Shown piece by piece: positions 45,683 through 57,524 of a DNA stretch of 64,000 bases (positions are counted from its first letter, which is position 1; each line of letters opens with the position of its first letter). The stretch is from Posidonia oceanica (taxonomy: Eukaryota; Streptophyta; Magnoliopsida; Alismatales; Posidoniaceae). The stretch covers positions 50,230,001 through 50,294,000 of the forward strand of contig JAZBRS010000035.1 in NCBI GenBank assembly GCA_037176725.1, written 5' to 3'. The notes under the pieces were generated by a model. That model was not told the origin of the DNA, did not search any database, and was given only the letters and a program-made list of their open reading frames with translations. The translations under genes and the position numbers were made by a program.

Positions 45683-46240
45683 TGCATCCGGGCTGGCAGC
45701 CCTAACTACCCAGTTGACGCCCATCAAAATGTCTTTATCAGGCTGATATCCCCAACTATCTGGCGATGAGTCCGTCAACTTATCACTAGGCTGGCAGCCT
45801 GAACTGCTCGGCGATAGGTCCGTTAACTTATCACCCTGCATTTCTCCTTGCATCTACCCATTGCATTCCCCACCAGCATTGCACATTGCATGGTGAGTCC
45901 TTACATCCATCTCATTGCACTAGGCTGGCAGCCCTAACTGCCCGGTTGACACCCTTCAAAGTGTCTTTATCGGGCTGATAGCCCTAACTATTCGACGATG
46001 AGTTCGTTAACTCCTCACCGAGCCAGTACCCCTAACTACTCAGCTGACAAACTCGTTAGTTTTGTCTCCACCTTGCATTTTGATGCCATGGGCGCTTCGA
46101 TTGTCCCTTGGTATCGTTCGCTGATACCAGGGGCAACTTTATTTGGCTGTCCTCTAGTGTCACATTTCCATCAGCATCCGGGCTGACATCCCCAACTGTT
46201 GCGGGAGCGTCTACGGACCTCTACCACACCTTCAGGTATG
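45683..46240 (+). repeat. Hairpin-unit repeats (remnant C, part 2) with a diverged 12-bp hairpin
   Basis: Units GGCTGGCAGCCCTAACTAC, GGCTGATATCCCCAACTATC, CGATAGGTCCGTTAACTTATC and GACACCCTTCAAAGTGTC. At 46,105-46,133 lies a diverged copy of the CCCCTGGTATCA/TGATACCAGGGG hairpin. Bases 46,010-46,140 parallel B 35,480-35,592, so this is the same 3' region of a related element. Confidence 0.85.
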
Positions 46241-46295
46241 GTATTCCTGTTGCATTTGTGGATACAAGTTATCCCACTTGTCACCACCCCTCTTG

Positions 46296-46300
46296 CCTGG
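46296..46300. repeat. Target-site duplication of solo LTR, left (CCTGG)
   Basis: CCTGG immediately before TGTTGACACCCC; repeated at 52,147-52,151. Confidence 0.95.
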
Positions 46301-49300
46301 TGTTGACACCCCATTTCGACAAGGCTGAATCGGCAGGTCTCTCGGGCGGCTAGGAAAGAAACCCAAAATTACACCTTCCCCCTCACCCTTCCTTTCAAAT
46401 CAAAACCCCACCTCAAACCTCAAAACCAAACCTAGAACCACACTCATTTTCTAACCCAGAAAACCACCCCAAAACCCTCTCAAAACCTTACCCTGAAACC
46501 CTCCAAGACCTTGCCCTAAAACCATCCAAACCTAGGTCCAAACCAAACCCTAACCCTCCTCTTTACCCTTCAAAACAAGCCAAACTTGACCTAAGCCTTT
46601 ACCCCTCTTCCCAAGCTCAAAACCTGAGCAAAATCCGCAGGAAAATCCACCAACACCCACTTAACAAACCCACCTAAACACTTAGAAACTTTCAAGCCTA
46701 ACCCATTCCCAAAAACCCTAGAAAACCTAGGTAAAACTCCCCTTTTTCTACACCTTAAAACCCTTCCAAAACCTTCTTGAAATCAAACCAAAACTTCAGA
46801 CGCAGCACTCCAAGCCCTAGCCTACCCACTCCCCAATTTTCATCCCATTCCAAGACTCCTAAGCCTTCCATTCACCCAAATTATCCTTTTCTCTCTCCTC
46901 TCTCTCTCCTGATTATCATCTCTCTTTTCATCACCCTCTTGCTCTTTTTCTTGCTTGGCTGTGGGCCCCCTTTGTGCTTCTACCCTTTCTCTACCTTATT
47001 CCTATTTTTACTTTATTTTTAACATTTTCCCTGAATTTTAAAAAATCGTTTTCCTCCAATTCATCTCTTTCCCTTTTATTTCTCCCTTTTTCTTTTTTCT
47101 TCTTCCTTCTCCTTTCCTTTTCTTTCTTTTGCTAAAATCCATAAAAACCCCTAAAAATCTGTAAAACTCTAAAACATGAGGGAAACAAATCAGAGCTCTA
47201 AGAAAAATAATTAAAAAACATTAAACAAGCAATTAAAAACTTAAACCTAACTAATTCAAGCTAAAATAGGAAATCAAACATGCAAGCTAAAAAATGCAAA
47301 ACAAACTAAAAGAAAATACTGTAAAATCAAGGAAAAACTAAAACAAAATCAAAATCCACCAAAAGTAAAAACCCTATCAAAATAATTAAAAAACAAACTC
47401 TAAAAAGAAGCAGAACAATTAAGAACCCTAAGATAAACAACTAATGAAAGAAAAAGCCTAACCTAACAAACCTAAGGAAAAAACAACCTAAGGACTTAAT
47501 TAAAAAGAAAATAAGAAACACATTAAAAAGATTTAACAAAACTTAATCAAACAAGAGAAACCCAATTAAAAAACATCAAGAAAAATTAACAAATAAAAAA
47601 TCAAAACCTAATTCAAAAGACTTAAGAAAGAAAAACCTAAAAGGCTAGAACTAAAAAGCCCAAAACCCATTCTAATTAATATAAAAATAAATCTTAAAAA
47701 TCCTAATTAACATCCTAAGTGCTTAACAAGAAAAATACAATTTAAAAAACAATTTGAAAAGACTTAACAAACACTTAATCAAATGGAAAATGAATTAAAG
47801 ACAAAAGAAAACTCTAAAACCCTAATCAAGCCCAAAACACACTAATTAACCCAAAACAATCATTAAAAAACCTAATTAAAATCCTAACCTAAACACAACC
47901 ATTCTAAAAACTCTTCGCATCCTTTTCTATTTTTATTTTATTTTTATTTTTATTTACTTCCTTCTTTCTCCTCTTTCTTTCTTTTTCTTCCTTCTTCCCT
48001 TTCTTTTCTACCCCTCCTTCTTTCCTTCTTTCTTAATTTCTTTTCTTCTACTGTATTCCAGGCCCAGCCCACGGCCAATTTCTCCTTCCTCTTTCCCTCC
48101 TTCTCTTCTTCTTCTTCTTCTTCTTCCATTCTTCTTCTCCTCTCAAAACAGAAACGACAGCAGCCTCCCTCTTTTTTTTTCAAACCTCCCTGACAGCTAC
48201 CTTGACTTCCCAGCACTCCCCACTACCCACGACCTCCATCACCACCTTGCCCTGTGGCCTGAAACCAAGGACAGAGACCCATGCCCTCTCCCATTGACCG
48301 TTGGAAACCAGCAGACTTTGGAGGAACAAAAAGGCTGAGATTTTGGATCCAAAGGAGGTTCGGCTGACACACCTGCAAAGACCAAGTTCCCAGCTCTCTC
48401 ACCCTTCTTCCAGAACCGAAAAAGACCCTGAATCCTTCCCGGAATCCTCCTCCAAAGCCTTCAGCAGCCACCACCCATTCCCATTCAGAAACCTCCAGCA
48501 AAGCCTCCTCTTCCTTTTCCAGTGAAGCAGACCCTTTCCCAGCCTCCATTCTTCTCCCAACTGTCCCCCCAATCTCACCCAACACCTGACCTTCTTCCTC
48601 CAACATTTACCGACCATTCCACCACCTAAAACCTCCCAGAAACACCCTGAAGCTCCAACTGCAACCCAACCACTTCACTTCACAATTCCCATCACCTCAG
48701 CATACAGCCTTCTCCCAAAATTCACCCAAGTATTCACCAAACCACCACCTTCCAGAAGCACCAAACATCAAACCTAACCGTTCACCACAGACCCAGAACG
48801 GTGCTACAAATACCTAGCTTCACCTCTGCCCAGAAATCCACCCAAAATCCAAAACCCTTCCACGCTCTCCAGAAAGCCCTTCCAAGCATCCAGTTAGCTT
48901 CGCCAGCCTCCCAGCAACCCCCCGGAGGCCTCCGCTTCGCCGGACGAGCAGCGGACAAGGCCCCCCACCTCCGGCTGCCCACTGTCGACCCAAAAACCCC
49001 GAACTTCCGCTCGAGCTGCAGAAGCTTCACCTGATTGTCCGAGGAGCTCCGGAAGAACGTCCTGAAGAAGACCCAACCTCCGCGAGTCGCTGGAGGTCAC
49101 CGCTGCGACCAGACGACGACCTCCGGCCACCTCCGACTCTGTTGAGGTTGGGGGCACACTCCGGACGCGAACGCAGGTAATTCCTTGCCTCCCCCGCTCC
49201 CTCTCCCTCCTCTGATGCTTTTCCGCCAACCAGAACCAGCTCTCCGGCTCTCCTACTTCGACTGCAACTCGCCGGACGATGCTTCTTCTCCGGCGCCGGT

Positions 49301-52146
49301 CTGCTGTCTTCTCGCTGCTCCGGCCAACAGAACATTGCTCCAACAGTCCCCAGAGCTCCACGCGAACGCTGGTAGCGCCCTCCGCCGATCAGCATCTCCG
49401 CAGCCCTCCTGTGCCGGTGGTGGTGAGCTCCGGTGGCCTCCTGCTACAGTGCCAGCCACCGCCGGCCAATCACTGTTGGCTTATTTTTCTTGTAATATAG
49501 TTTTTGTGCAAACATTACATTTCTGCCTTAAGTTTTTATATTTTTGCGTTCTGGTCCTTAGTTTATTTAAGTTGCTTAGTTTTTAATTTAATATCATGCT
49601 AAATTGCTGCTTTTATTTCTGCTTTTCTGTATTTACATTTTGGTCCTGTTACTGTGCTGTGTAGTTGTAATTTTTTATGTTTTAATCCCTCTGTTTTCAA
49701 TTTTTGCACTTAGGTCCTGTTTTAAATCAGATCATTTAATTGCATGCATTTTGCCATATCATATTGCATTCTGTGTCCCCATGCTTTACTGATTTTGCAC
49801 TTAGGTCCACGCACTGTGGTAACTTAGGTTTTATTTTTGACTTTTGCATACTGCATTGCATATTTTGCCCCCCTGTTTTTTATTTTTGCATTTAGGTCCA
49901 TTTTAAATGGACAGTAACTATCCTGCATGCATTTTTACTTATTGCATTGCATTTTGGCCCCTGTTTTTTTCAAAAATTGCACATCAGTCCTGTCTTTTGG
50001 TTTTCAGAGCATGTTTTGCCTACTAAATTGCATTTTTGACCCTGCATGGTTTAAAAATGACATGTACACCCTTGCATCTCTTTAAAATCATGTGAAAAGA
50101 CTGTTTTGCCCCTAAAGTTGCATCTTAGCTCCTATGCTTACAAAACTGCATGTAGACCCTCCACTTGCATTCCCAGACTCCCCGGAACCCCATTTTCTGG
50201 AAAATTTGCACTTTAGACCCCAGTTTTTCCAAAATTGCATTCTGATCTCCTTTTGTTTTCAAAACTTCTTCTAATGCATACCCTCTTTTCAAAATAGCTT
50301 TCTGAACCCAGTCTTTTGCAAAATAATCCTCTGCCCTCTCCTGTTTTCAAAACTCCCCCGTGGGCCCCATCCTTTTTGAAAATTTGCATTTAGCCCCCTT
50401 TTCCTTTTCAAAAAATGCATTTGACTCTCTGTCTTTTTCAGATTTCTTCTCCTTGTCTTTTCTTGCTTTCCGCATGCATTCGCATCCATGTAGCTTTGCA
50501 CTTAGCATCTTTTGCACACACTAAAGCCCCGTTAGCTCCCATTCACCTGGGAGGACCTTTTGCACACCCCTAGGGTCTCCTGAACACTTAGATCTGTTCT
50601 TCTCCCCTGTTCTGGCCCTCCTGCCTTGAAGCTACGATATCTTCCAATTCGACCGTTGGATCTTCTCAAATAAGCTGCCCAGACGACCGCGGCAAAGCGC
50701 TCTTCAGCATAGACCAAGCGGATTTCAGATCAGGCCTCAGGATTTCCAGGTATGTCCTCCTGAACCCCTGCATTGCATTCATTCGCATGCCATTTGCATT
50801 CTTTGCCTTGTTTTCGCTTTCTGTCTCTTTGAGCATGTAGAATAAGGCCTCCTCTTCATGTCTATCAACTCCGATCCTCGTTTCACGTTTCCCCAAGGGT
50901 TTTGTGTTGTGTTTTCCCTAGATTTGCCACTTAATGCGACCTTCTTCCCCCTTTTCCACGATCCGATCGCACCGTGAGCTTTGGGCAGCGTGCGAGACAC
51001 ATCGTGGAACGGTTTAGTGGGAAACGGTCACAAAGAAGTGGTAATCCCTCCGTTTGCTTACTTTCCCCTTTGTAGGTCTTCACACCTACTCTGTGTGGCC
51101 CTAGACAGCGCTTGTTCTCACACATGCGTTGTTCTACTTCTCCTTTTGCTTCTTCCAATCTCTTTCTCTGCATTAGCATTCGCACGGCTTTTCCGAGGTT
51201 TTATCTCGCTGCTTTTGGCACCGTTTTGCGTGCCCGCTCTCGTTTTGGCACCGTTTTGCTTGCCTGCTTTGTCTTTCGCGCCGTTTTGCGCGCTCGCCTT
51301 GTTTTGGCATAGTTTTGTGTGCCCGCTCTCGTTTTGGCACTGTTTTGCGTGCCTGCTTTCTCTTTTGCGCTGTTTTGCGTGCCCACTTCGCTTTTGGCAC
51401 CGTTTCGCGTGCCCGCTTTGTTTTTGGCACCGTTTTGCGTGCCCGTCTTGTCTTTTTGCACCGTTTTGCGTGCCGCTCTCGTTTCTTGCTTTGTTTCGCG
51501 TGTTTTACACCGTTTTCTCTTGCACGTCGCCTGCATCTGCATGGTTTTACCGTCACTTTGCTTTTTCGCTTGCATTTGCATATAGGGCCGTGATGCTTAC
51601 TGCTTGGAGTTCTCACGAGCTGGGTTTCGCCTGGTTCGGAACACAGACAGCGTAGCTGAGCACTTAGACAGCACGTTTACTTCCTTGCTTTGCATCCTTC
51701 CACTTAGAGCACACCTTGAGCATTCATTTAGGCACATAGGCATTCAGACCTGCATTTCCCTGTGTATGCGAGCGTAAGCCTAGAAAGACCGATTCTCGGG
51801 CGTGTCGGGGGTGCCTAACACCTTCCCCACGCGTAACAGGAGTCCTTGCCCAGTCTTTTGGCCCGCAATGACCATATTGCCCCTATCCTAGGCTAGAGTC
51901 ATCTCATTTGCATGTATTTGCATTTGTTTTCCCTTGCATTGCTTTGCTTTGCATTTCTTGCTTGGTTTTGCGTGTTAATTCACGCATTTCCCCCGATTTT
52001 CCTTGTCTCCCGTTAATAGACATGGTGGCGACTCTGATTTGTCTTATCTTCCTTTTTCTCCTCAATTTTAAGTGTTTTCGAGTTGAGCCTCTTCCTCGGA
52101 TCAATCACCGCTAATAGTAAGCCCGATTCTGATTGGGATTACTACA
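46301..52146 (+). repeat. Solo LTR, family 1, plus orientation (5.85 kb)
   Basis: Starts TGTTGACACCCCATTTCGAC, ends GGGATTACTACA, flanked by the exact duplication CCTGG, with no PBS or PPT attached. It is therefore a solo LTR left by recombination between the two LTRs of a former element. Internal blocks are as in B: AT-rich 47,150-47,930, GC-rich 48,880-49,480, TTGCAT zone 49,500-50,420, shared block 50,530-50,760, minisatellite 51,216-51,510, terminal block 51,765-52,060. Open frames inside (for example 50,981-51,655) are repeat-driven. Confidence 0.95.
51216..51510 (+). repeat. LTR minisatellite of 30-bp units (solo LTR)
   Basis: About ten degenerate units with GGCACCGTTTTGCGTGCC. Same position in the LTR as the arrays in A, B and 57,525-63,535. 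Confidence 0.88.
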
Positions 52147-52151
52147 CCTGG
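52147..52151. repeat. Target-site duplication of solo LTR, right (CCTGG)
   Basis: Immediately follows ACTACA at 52,146 and equals 46,296-46,300. Confidence 0.95.
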
Positions 52152-52515
52152 CAGACTCACTAGCCTGTCACCATCCACTAGGCTTATAGCCCCAACTATC
52201 CGGTGATGAGTTCGTCAACTCCTCATGGGCTAATAGCCCCAACTATTCGGTGATGAGTCCGTTAACTCCTCGCAGGCTGATAGCCCTAACTATCCGGTGA
52301 TGAGTCCGTTAACTCCTAGCAGGCCGATAGCCCTAACTATGCAGTGGTGAGTCCATTAACTCCTCAGCAGGGCTGATAGCCCCAACTATGCAGTGGTGAG
52401 TCCATTAACTCCTCAGCAGGGCTGATAGCCCCAACTATCCGGTGATAAGTTTGTCAACTCCTCACAGGGCTGATAACCCTTAACTATCTGGCGATAGGGC
52501 CGTTAACTTATCACC
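52152..52515 (+). repeat. Hairpin-unit repeats (remnant C, part 3)
   Basis: Seven units of GGCTGATAGCCCTAACTATC + CGGTGATGAGTCCGTTAACTCCTC type. One unit is AATAGCCCCAACTATT (52,232-52,247), a paired change from GATAG/CTATC. The array continues from 46,240 across the inserted solo LTR. Confidence 0.88.
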
Positions 52516-53449
52516 TTTTGTCTTAGTGTAATAGCATTCTGTTGCATAGCATTAGCATCTCATCACATGACATCATGTAGCTTCTTTGTATCCTCCGTAG
52601 AGTTAGTCCTAGTGTTGCATTTCATCATCACACAAACATCGCGCAATTAGGATTTGAACCCCTAGTTTGCGTATTGCTTAAGGTAGCTTCCTCAGCACCC
52701 GCAGCTCTGCATAGCTTGCCTGCTTTGGATGATACTCGTAGTAGTGCACGGCTAGGATCATTTCCTCGGTTTCGCGTGCCCAGCATCCCACTATTTATAC
52801 ACTGCATCTCACTGCATAATATTGCATCACATCGCATTCTTAATGTGCTGCTACTCCTCTGTAGTCATCACACCAACTTCCGCATTCCGTTTTCCCGGAC
52901 ATTGCATGCTTAGGAAATTGAACCCCTGGTTCGCGCATTACTTAAAGTGCTATCCTCAGTGTTTCACGGCTTCCTCACAGCCAGCCAGCTTGAGATAACA
53001 CCCGCGGTAGTGCACGGCCTAGGATCGCTTCCTTGGCATTACGTGCCCGCCACCGCATGCACATCCACAGAATCTTGCATTTGATACCAAACCCGTGTTG
53101 AGGCTACGTTGGCCCAGCGCACATTAATCGTCCGGCTACTTTGGCTTGGCAAGCCTGCATTGCATTTTTCCGCCACCACCGCTTGCATGCATCACCTGCT
53201 TTTCCCCTAGTGGAGAATAGTGCAACGAGCATTAGCGTAAGCATCACACCTGCATTAGCACCGCACACTAGCCTTACATTGGCGTCGCATCCTAGTGTCG
53301 ACATTAGCATTTGCATTGTGGCAACGAGTCATGATTTTCGGTGCATCCGCCGAATAAGTGACTCACGCCCACAGCAATATTGGAGTCCTACTGGCATCAG
53401 GAGGGGCATCTAGTCAACCCTGAGCAGCGGCCTCGGTCCCCTTGGCCTT
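52516..53449 (+). other. 3' untranslated region of remnant C
   Basis: Contains two diverged copies, about 278 bp apart (52,645-52,790 and 52,915-53,065), of a segment with 'ttgaacccct', 'gcgcattacttaa', 'tagtgcacgg' and 'aggatc'. Bases 53,290-53,449 match the sequences before the PPTs of A and B (gccgaataagt, gagcagcgg). No coding frame is supported. Confidence 0.65.
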
Positions 53450-53466
53450 GCTCAGGGAGGGGCATC
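53450..53466 (+). other. Polypurine tract left of the family-2 LTR
   Basis: GCTCAGGGAGGGGCATC, the same 17-mer used by A and B, directly before TGTAGATGCCCC. Confidence 0.9.
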
Positions 53467-56400
53467 TGTAGATGCCCCAATTTGATTGCCAGTTTGGCAG
53501 ATTTCACTTGGGGTTCGAGCTCAGAAACCTATAACCCCACTTTCCACCATAACCCCATCCAAACCCAGATACTCAACCAAAACCCCAACTTTTCTCACCA
53601 AACACAAACCTAGGTCCATTAGAAACAAACTTAGGCCCATTAGAAGCCTTGTTGAGATAGGAGGGTCTAGTCGCCAGTCACACAGGCAACTGGACTCTGT
53701 TGTCACCACTCGTAGTGGCGACTTAGCCTGTCACCACTAATAGCAGCAACTGGGCTGGGTTGTCACCTACGTGTGCAGCGACTCACCTGTTAAAGCTTCT
53801 CCCGTGCAAACTGCCGCCACCCACGACCTGCAACCGCGCCGTTCACCCATTGCTGTGCATGCCATGCCTGTCAGAGTGCCTACCCTACACTGCCACCCAC
53901 TCCCGTGCACGCCACATCCTGACACCGTCCTCCTTGTGCAAAGGGCCGATCAAAAGCAACAAAACCCACCTCTGCGAACCCATCAACCGGAGGCCATTCA
54001 CATACTCAGACTCCCAGATCACACGGCCGGCCATCTCCCTCGCCCTCCAGAGTGATCCAAAGCCACCAAAAAACCCTCTAAGCGATCCCCGAGCATCCCC
54101 GGATGCCAACATCAACTGCAGCAAGCCTCCCAAGCCTCGGAGCCTCCTTCACACCGTCGTCTTCCCAACTTCGGTGAGCCACCTGAACTCCGACGAGCCA
54201 CCCCAAAGCTCAGTCCGACGCCGCATCCTCCTTCCAAGTGCACCAGGAGGCACCTCCGAACGTTCCCAAGCATGTTCCAACACCACCGAGCAGCCGTCGC
54301 TCCCTCCAGCGCCGCCGCAACCTCCGCGCCATCTAACTCCAGTGAGCCGCGTCGGGAGGCACATCCATGCCTCTGCATAGGTACAAAACATCTCCATTTC
54401 CATCCCTGGACTTACCTCTAGCTCTCTTGGCCTCCTCCGAGCGCCTTGGTGGCTTCTCGCGGCCTGTCGGCCTCCCCAAGGCCAGCAGACGTGATCATCG
54501 TCGGCGAGAAGAGGAGTAAGGTGGCTGGAGTGATCCGCCTGCTCATTTTCGATTCTGATTGCATGCTCGCATTCGTGGAAATGTTGTGAAGCTTCCTCGA
54601 TTGCCACCGGTCTCTTTCGTGCCGCCGTTGGCCTGGATCTTGGCGTCAAAGTCCGACCATCAGACTGTCGCTGGCCTGAGTTTGAGCCGCCGTATCTCGT
54701 GGCCCAGGTGGCCGTTTTGCTTGATATTTGTATGCATGCGTTCGTGGTTGTATGCTCTTTAATTTCGCATATTTAGTCTCCTATTTTGCATGGCCACAGA
54801 CGGGAGGTTTGGCTTCGAAGTTTGCCGTGCGAACTGCCCATACTACCAGTCCAAGTGCCGCTTATAGCGGCAACTAGCCTGGCTTTCTAGGCAGCTTCCG
54901 TGCCAACTTTGCCTAGCATATCTTCCTGTTCGGGCATCCATTTCATTTTCCGTTTGCATGGATTTGATCTCTGTTATGCCCTCTGTCTTGCCATGCATTT
55001 TTTTTTTTCATTTCGGTTAGATTTACTAGCATTTCCAAGGCTTCGAAGTTGCCTGTCTGGGAGCCTATACTAGGTCCAGCCGCTGCCCAGTGCCGCCGCC
55101 GCTTCGACTGGTGACGTCCGTCGTCGCCATGACAATAGGCAACTGAACCTGTTGCCATGTGCACCGGCGACTGATCTTGGTGCCCAGACAGTAGCTTCGA
55201 TCCGGTGTTTATCACTTTTTTCTTTCATCCACTTAGCATATTTAGCTCTGTTTTAGCTCCTTAATCACTTTGTCATTGCATCATGGCATTTTAGCCTTAG
55301 TCATCCATGTTTAGCATGTTTTGCACTAAGCATAGCATGTTTTTAAATGGCATTTAGGCAAGCAAAGCATACATTAGGCATGCATTGCATTATCGCCTAT
55401 GGGCGTACAGTTAAAGGGAAGCATTTGCCGAAATTCCCACATATGTGAGCGATTAGCCTTGAAAGACTGATTCCTCGGGTGTGTCGAGGGTGCCTAACAC
55501 TTTCCCCACACGTAACAGGAGTCCTTACCCTTTCTTTGGCCCGTAATGACCATTATGCCCTTATCCTAGGCACGAGTCATTTTATTTTGCGTAGCATCGC
55601 ATCCACTTGCGTGTTTTCTTTGCTTTCCTCGGTTTTCCTCATCTTTCCGATAATAGACTAGGTGGCGACTCCCTTTTGTCTTATCTTCTTTGTTTTCTTC
55701 ACGTTTTCTCAGTGTTTTCGAGTCGAGTTTTGTCCTTGGATTCACTGCTAACCACGGCTTCCACCCTCTCTCACGACACGATCGCATCATGAGCTATGGC
55801 AGCATGCGAGACCCGTCGTGGTCGAGCGGCTGAAGGTCACAGAACCCTAACAGCGCTACTGAGCACATAGATTGCATGTTTTGTTTTCCCTCATGCATCA
55901 TGACATCTTAAGCATACTAAAGCATTCATGGCATAGCATAGCATTTATTTCACACAAGTGAGCGAGAATAGCCTAGAAAGACCGCTCCACGGGCGTATTG
56001 GGAGTGCCTAACACCTTCCCTATGCGTAACAGGAGTCTTTACCCTTTCTCTTGGCCTGCAATGACTATTGTGTCTACATCCATTGGCACGGGTCATACAT
56101 TTTGCATCATATCGCATGCATAGCATTGTTTTTCCTCGATTTTCCTCGTCTTCCGACAATAGACTAGGTGGCGACTCCCTTTCTTGCTTTATTCTTCATT
56201 TTCTTCGCCAATTATCCTTGACTCTCTCTTTTCACCTGATGTCGGTCAACCCAGCATCGCGGTGGGGACAGTCATAAGGACACCAATCGCGTCACCTGTT
56301 GCAGCGGTGACTCGACTGCTCTTTTGGCAGTCCCCAGGCCAAACTTTGCACCGGTGTATCACGTGACCTAGGCACTCGTTATTTATTCTGATTGCATGAA

Positions 56401-57205
56401 TGTATTCCTTGATATGCCGTCTGTCTGTGTGAGTGTTTACTTGCAGGTTTTACGATTGTTTGCGTAGTTTAATTGGCTAGCAAAGATCGCTGTCTGGCTT
56501 TCCTGAGGCAGCCTTTCCCGCCTGTTAGAGCGGTGACTTGCACTGTCGCTGCGCACTACGGTGACGTGCACTGTCGCCGTGGTGACTAGTGACTCAAGGC
56601 AAGTTTTAGATAGTAGGCTGAGCCCCTTGTATGCAGCCTTGTTCTTGACTCGCTTTGTTTTGGTTTTATTTCCTTGCTTTGTTTATCGTTGTATAATGTT
56701 ATTTCAGCTTTAAATAGTCGTTTTGGCATGGTTTTGCTAAGCTTTGCATGGTTTTTAATTGCATGTTGCATACCGCCCTCGGGCGAATATAAACCAGCGT
56801 TATACGCCAACATTAGCCACACAAGAGCGGATTGGCCAAGAAAGACTGACTTCCTCAAGCGTGTCGGTGGTGCCTAACACCTTCCTCGCACGTAACAGGA
56901 GTCCTTACCCTTTCTTTGGACTGCATCGACCTTATGTCATATACACTTGGATCGGATTTGCATGTCTTTAACTGCATGAGTTTTCCTACATGCTTTCGTA
57001 TATGGTTTTCCTAGTCTTCCAGCTTTTTAATAGATTAGGTGGCGACTCCATTTCTTTTACTTTTGTTTTCCTTTGCGTTCTTCGCCCTTTTCCGGTGTTT
57101 TCGAGTCGAGTGTCCTTCCACGGATCCATCGTTGGCTGTGACCTCTCAACCGACCGGCACGCGCGAGCTCTGGCAGCGTGCGGCCATGGTTTCGGGACGA
57201 TCACA
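53467..57205 (+). repeat. Family-2 LTR (about 3.74 kb) between PPT and PBS
   Basis: Starts TGTAGATGCCCCAATTTGATTG after a PPT and ends GGGACGATCACA six bases before a PBS homologous to A's. The left end is a typical Tat LTR start, different from the TGTTGACACCCC family. It has no 30-bp minisatellite. The conserved terminal block ('cctaacac'/'cgtaacaggagtcc' ... GGTGGCGACTCC) occurs three times. GC-rich at 53,800-54,700, with open frames not believed to code. The right end is a judgement from the CA and PBS position; it could be off by a few bases. Confidence 0.8.
55440..57060 (+). repeat. Three copies of the conserved LTR terminal block
   Basis: Copies at about 55,440-55,680, 55,955-56,180 and 56,815-57,045. 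Each runs from a 'gaaagac' phrase through 'gtgcctaacac' and 'cgtaacaggagtc' to AATAGAxTAGGTGGCGACTCC. Family-1 LTRs have one copy. Intervening sequence is unrelated between copies. Confidence 0.8.
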
Positions 57206-57211
57206 GGAAAG

Positions 57212-57229
57212 TGGTGACTTTACTGGGGA
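57212..57229 (+). other. Primer binding site of element D
   Basis: TGGTGACTTTACTGGGGA; followed after three bases by AGACTCCGACTTTCG, which A also has after its PBS. It differs from A's TGGCGACTCCGCTGGGGA at four positions, so it is decayed or primed by a related tRNA. Confidence 0.75.
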
Positions 57230-57524
57230 TGCAAGACTCCGACTTTCGTTTTCTGCCTTTCCGCTTTTGTGTGGCTTACTTTTGCTTAGTTTAGCATTTA
57301 ATTACCATGTTTACTTAATTATCACGTTAATTCATTCATTTTGCTTATCTTAGCATTTAATTACCATATTTGCCTGATTATCGTGCTAATCCATGCCTTT
57401 TGCTTGGTGTTTGGCTTATTTTTACACAAATATCGTATGCCACCTCACTTATACACATGCCATGCTTATATATGCCTTTTGATGTGTTGATTGTCTTTTA
57501 TTTTCACTAATCATGTGACACAAT
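57230..57524 (+). other. Leader of element D, part 1
   Basis: T-rich leader after the PBS (TTTTGCTT, TTAGCATTTAATTACC repeats). It is interrupted at 57,524 by a reverse-oriented LTR and resumes at 63,536. No ORF. Confidence 0.7.

Noticed and set aside
49185..49586. 133-codon ORF in the solo LTR's GC-rich part as a captured host exon
   Set aside because: No recognisable domain and similar composition in all LTRs; cannot be supported without a database search.
52620..52700. tRNA gene on the minus strand (GGGTTCAAATCC)
   Set aside because: The T-arm stem does not pair properly and no acceptor, D or anticodon arms could be fitted.
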